From positions 1 through 20,043 of IMG/VR virus record IMGVR_UViG_3300006802_005914: 20,043 nucleotides of DNA; one strand, given 5' to 3'. Shown here piece after piece: positions 18,813 through 20,043 of the stretch. Under the pieces are notes generated by a model. It did not search any database. It was not told the origin of the DNA and saw only the letters and a list, made by a program, of their open reading frames with translations. How positions within the stretch are numbered: the first letter of the stretch is position 1; each line of letters opens with the position of its first letter. The position numbers were made by a program, and so were the translations under genes. This DNA comes from a virus.

Positions 18813-19565
18813 CTTTCCCCCAAGGAAGCCCCCCAATACAGAACCAAAGAAGCTTGCGTTTTGACCACGCTGTTGTTGTAACATTGAAGCTTGTGTTTTG
18901 TAAGGATCAAGTTGCATTTGTCCGCTTGCATATGCCGCCGCTGCTCTTGCAGTTTCAGCATTAATACCAAGACCAACCAAGTTCTGTTCAAGTTGACTAA
19001 CACTTAAACCAGAGTTCAACATATTAGCCGCTAGTTGCGCAAGAGTTGTTTGTTCTCCATAAGCTTGCTGTCTTGCCATTGGTGCTAATTGAGCAAGTGT
19101 TTGCGATTGAGCACGCATCAAACCATAAGCATCTGGAGATACCATTCCAGAACCTTCTCCTGCTCCGACTGCTTCGCCTGCAAGTTTTAATCCTAGACGG
19201 CCAGAGCCAAATACATCTGATTGTAATTTTTGTCTTTGTTTAGCAAACTCAGGTTGGAGTAAAGCTGACTGCTCTCTAAATATTTCAGCCGCTCGTACAT
19301 TAGGATCAAAAGATGCCGCTTGCTCAAACATTCCAGTTGCACCTGCAAGTGCATTTCTTAAAACTTCAGAATAAGGAGCAGACAAGGTTGATGAGTAATC
19401 TCCATCTCCGCCATAGCCTGCTGTGCCTGATGCAGTTGTAACGGTAAAAGGTTTAAAGACTGCATCTTTACCTAACTCACGAGCACGAGCCACCGCTTCC
19501 CCGGCGACACCCGCACCACCTTTTCCAAATAAGGCGTTAGTGATACCGCCTACGATATTACCCAT
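18807..19565 (-). CDS. Gly/Ala/Gln-rich internal virion protein (gp14-like by position)
   Basis: 252 residues, starting MGNIVGGITNALFGKGG. The N-terminus is small and hydrophobic; the rest is alanine/glutamine-rich helix (AAEIFREQSALLQPEFAKQR, LMRAQSQTLAQLAPMARQQA). This composition is typical of podovirus core/ejection proteins of the T7 gp14 kind. The end, GSVLGGFLGGKG then TAA, contains a G-GGA-AAG slippery heptamer at 18813-18819, and a -1 shift there would add the 56 residues down to 18643. It overlaps the preceding small gene by 8 nt. Confidence 0.65.
   Translation of the reverse strand: MGNIVGGITNALFGKGGAGVAGEAVARARELGKDAVFKPFTVTTASGTAGYGGDGDYSSTLSAPYSEVLRNALAGATGMFEQAASFDPNVRAAEIFREQSALLQPEFAKQRQKLQSDVFGSGRLGLKLAGEAVGAGEGSGMVSPDAYGLMRAQSQTLAQLAPMARQQAYGEQTTLAQLAANMLNSGLSVSQLEQNLVGLGINAETARAAAAYASGQMQLDPYKTQASMLQQQRGQNASFFGSVLGGFLGGKG
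18813..18819 (-). promoter_or_regulatory. Candidate -1 frameshift site GGGAAAG
   Basis: Minus strand, in the frame of the gp14-like gene: GGG GGA AAG GGG TAA. The heptamer G-GGA-AAG fits X-XXY-YYZ exactly and lies two codons before the stop. No strong downstream pseudoknot is obvious; the following bases are GC-rich. The flanking G-runs also make a sequencing indel possible. Confidence 0.5.
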
Positions 19566-19845
19566 TTGTATATCTCCACATAGGTCTATCTATTCCATCA
19601 TCACACGATAATGTTTGTACATATTGATAACTAAGAGACTGTACGAACTTCTCCAATTTGGGGTTGTCAGTCAAACAAAAAAACGGTTGTCCGTGCATCA
19701 TCTGTAAAAGTCCATGTACTTGTTCAAATTCTTTTTTAATACTTGGGGTCCACTTGTGTACATCTGCGTGAGTCCAAGTTCTATCTGCAAACCGTTCAAA
19801 GTAAATCGTGTATGCAGGCTGTATTGCTACTGGTGCTTTTATCAA
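19558..19845 (-). CDS. Small gp13-like protein (GNAT-like fold suspected)
   Basis: 95 residues from a TTG at 19845 that overlaps the previous stop (TTGA); no in-frame ATG is close enough to replace it. The end, NPKLEKFVQSLSYQYVQTLS and then a short strand with WRYTN, resembles the C-terminal part of T7 gp13 (HIRFLKTIGAVFHEE) and of acetyltransferase folds. Its position directly before the gp14-like gene matches T7 order. The similarity is by eye and weak. The last 8 nt overlap the next gene. Confidence 0.5.
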   Translation of the reverse strand: MIKAPVAIQPAYTIYFERFADRTWTHADVHKWTPSIKKEFEQVHGLLQMMHGQPFFCLTDNPKLEKFVQSLSYQYVQTLSCDDGIDRPMWRYTNG

Positions 19846-20043
19846 ACGCCATCGTCTCTACGTAGTGTGCCGCTTACTCCACCGTTGTGTGATGTATTAA
19901 ATCCTGTGACAGATTTACCGGAGTATGCATCAACTTGAGTTCCGGGGCTTGCGCTACCTACAAATGTTCCATCACCTGTAACCCATCGGTAGCCTTCTTT
20001 TAAATACATTCTATAGATTGTATCTGTCCCCGGCCCTTGAGCA
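19842..20043 (-). CDS. C-terminus of a leftward virion-region gene, cut by right edge
   Basis: The frame is open from the right edge to TGA at 19842-19844 (about 66 residues visible), containing YRMYLKEGYRWVTGDGTFVG and a glycine/serine/asparagine-rich end (FNTSHNGGVSGTLRRDDGV). The composition is beta-rich, as in tail or tail-tube proteins, which would also fit T7 order before gp13. The family is not recognised from this fragment. Its stop overlaps the next start. Confidence 0.6.
   Translation of the reverse strand, partial: AQGPGTDTIYRMYLKEGYRWVTGDGTFVGSASPGTQVDAYSGKSVTGFNTSHNGGVSGTLRRDDGV

Noticed and set aside
18800-19003. Separate 67-codon leftward gene in a third frame at the end of the gp14-like gene.
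   Set aside because: No ribosome site, atypical composition, and the -1 frame extension fits the gap better.

Overview
This window is about half of the genome of a lytic-looking, T7-like podovirus. The evidence is a T7-type replication set in close order: gp4-like primase-helicase, gp5-like family A DNA polymerase, gp2.5-like ssDNA-binding protein, gp6-like 5'-3' exonuclease and a small PD-(D/E)XK nuclease. A calcineurin-like phosphoesterase, a DUF3310 protein and a class I ribonucleotide reductase pair follow. On the other strand there is a block of large virion proteins that looks like T7 gp13-gp16. I see no single-subunit (T7-type) RNA polymerase, integrase, tRNA or CRISPR array. The gene set and the absence of a phage RNA polymerase recall marine SIO1/VpV262-type podoviruses (Zobellviridae), but that placement is an inference. 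The promoters suggest a proteobacterial host that has sigma-54.

Layout. At 1-681, leftward genes: a GH24 lysozyme cut by the left edge and an AT-hook protein that is probably the small terminase, under a near-consensus sigma-70 promoter. At 595-1189, a divergent control region with three tandem, exactly spaced sigma-54-type (-24/-12) promoters pointing right. At 1190-4783, a rightward early block of small, tightly overlapping genes. It includes several microproteins: two single-membrane-segment peptides, two zinc-ribbon proteins, a GcrA-like HTH protein and an HhH-GPD-like protein. At 4749-13713, replication and nucleotide metabolism. At 13732-13753, a strong rightward terminator. At 13752-20043, leftward virion genes converging on that terminator; the last gene is cut by the right edge. 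On a circular or concatemeric map the left-edge and right-edge genes would form one late block.

The most unusual content is not in the genes. A 15-bp palindrome, GTTAACGCCGTTAAC (two HpaI hexamers 3 bp apart), occurs nine times between 1071 and 13773, eight times perfectly. It lies both between and inside genes and never in the virion block. Three copies sit just before a ribosome binding site and two lie in the leaders of predicted promoters. This looks like a dispersed regulatory or DNA-organising site, comparable in layout to phage stoperators. Two further oddities are possible recoding events: an in-frame TGA that splits the primase-helicase just before its last conserved helicase motif, and a GGGAAAG slippery heptamer at the end of a gp14-like virion gene that would join it to a 56-codon extension filling the gap before the next gene.

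Small internal sigma-70 promoters with extended -10 boxes (near 1840, 4475 and 8023) and two rightward terminators (near 1735 and 13740) divide the early arm into sub-operons.
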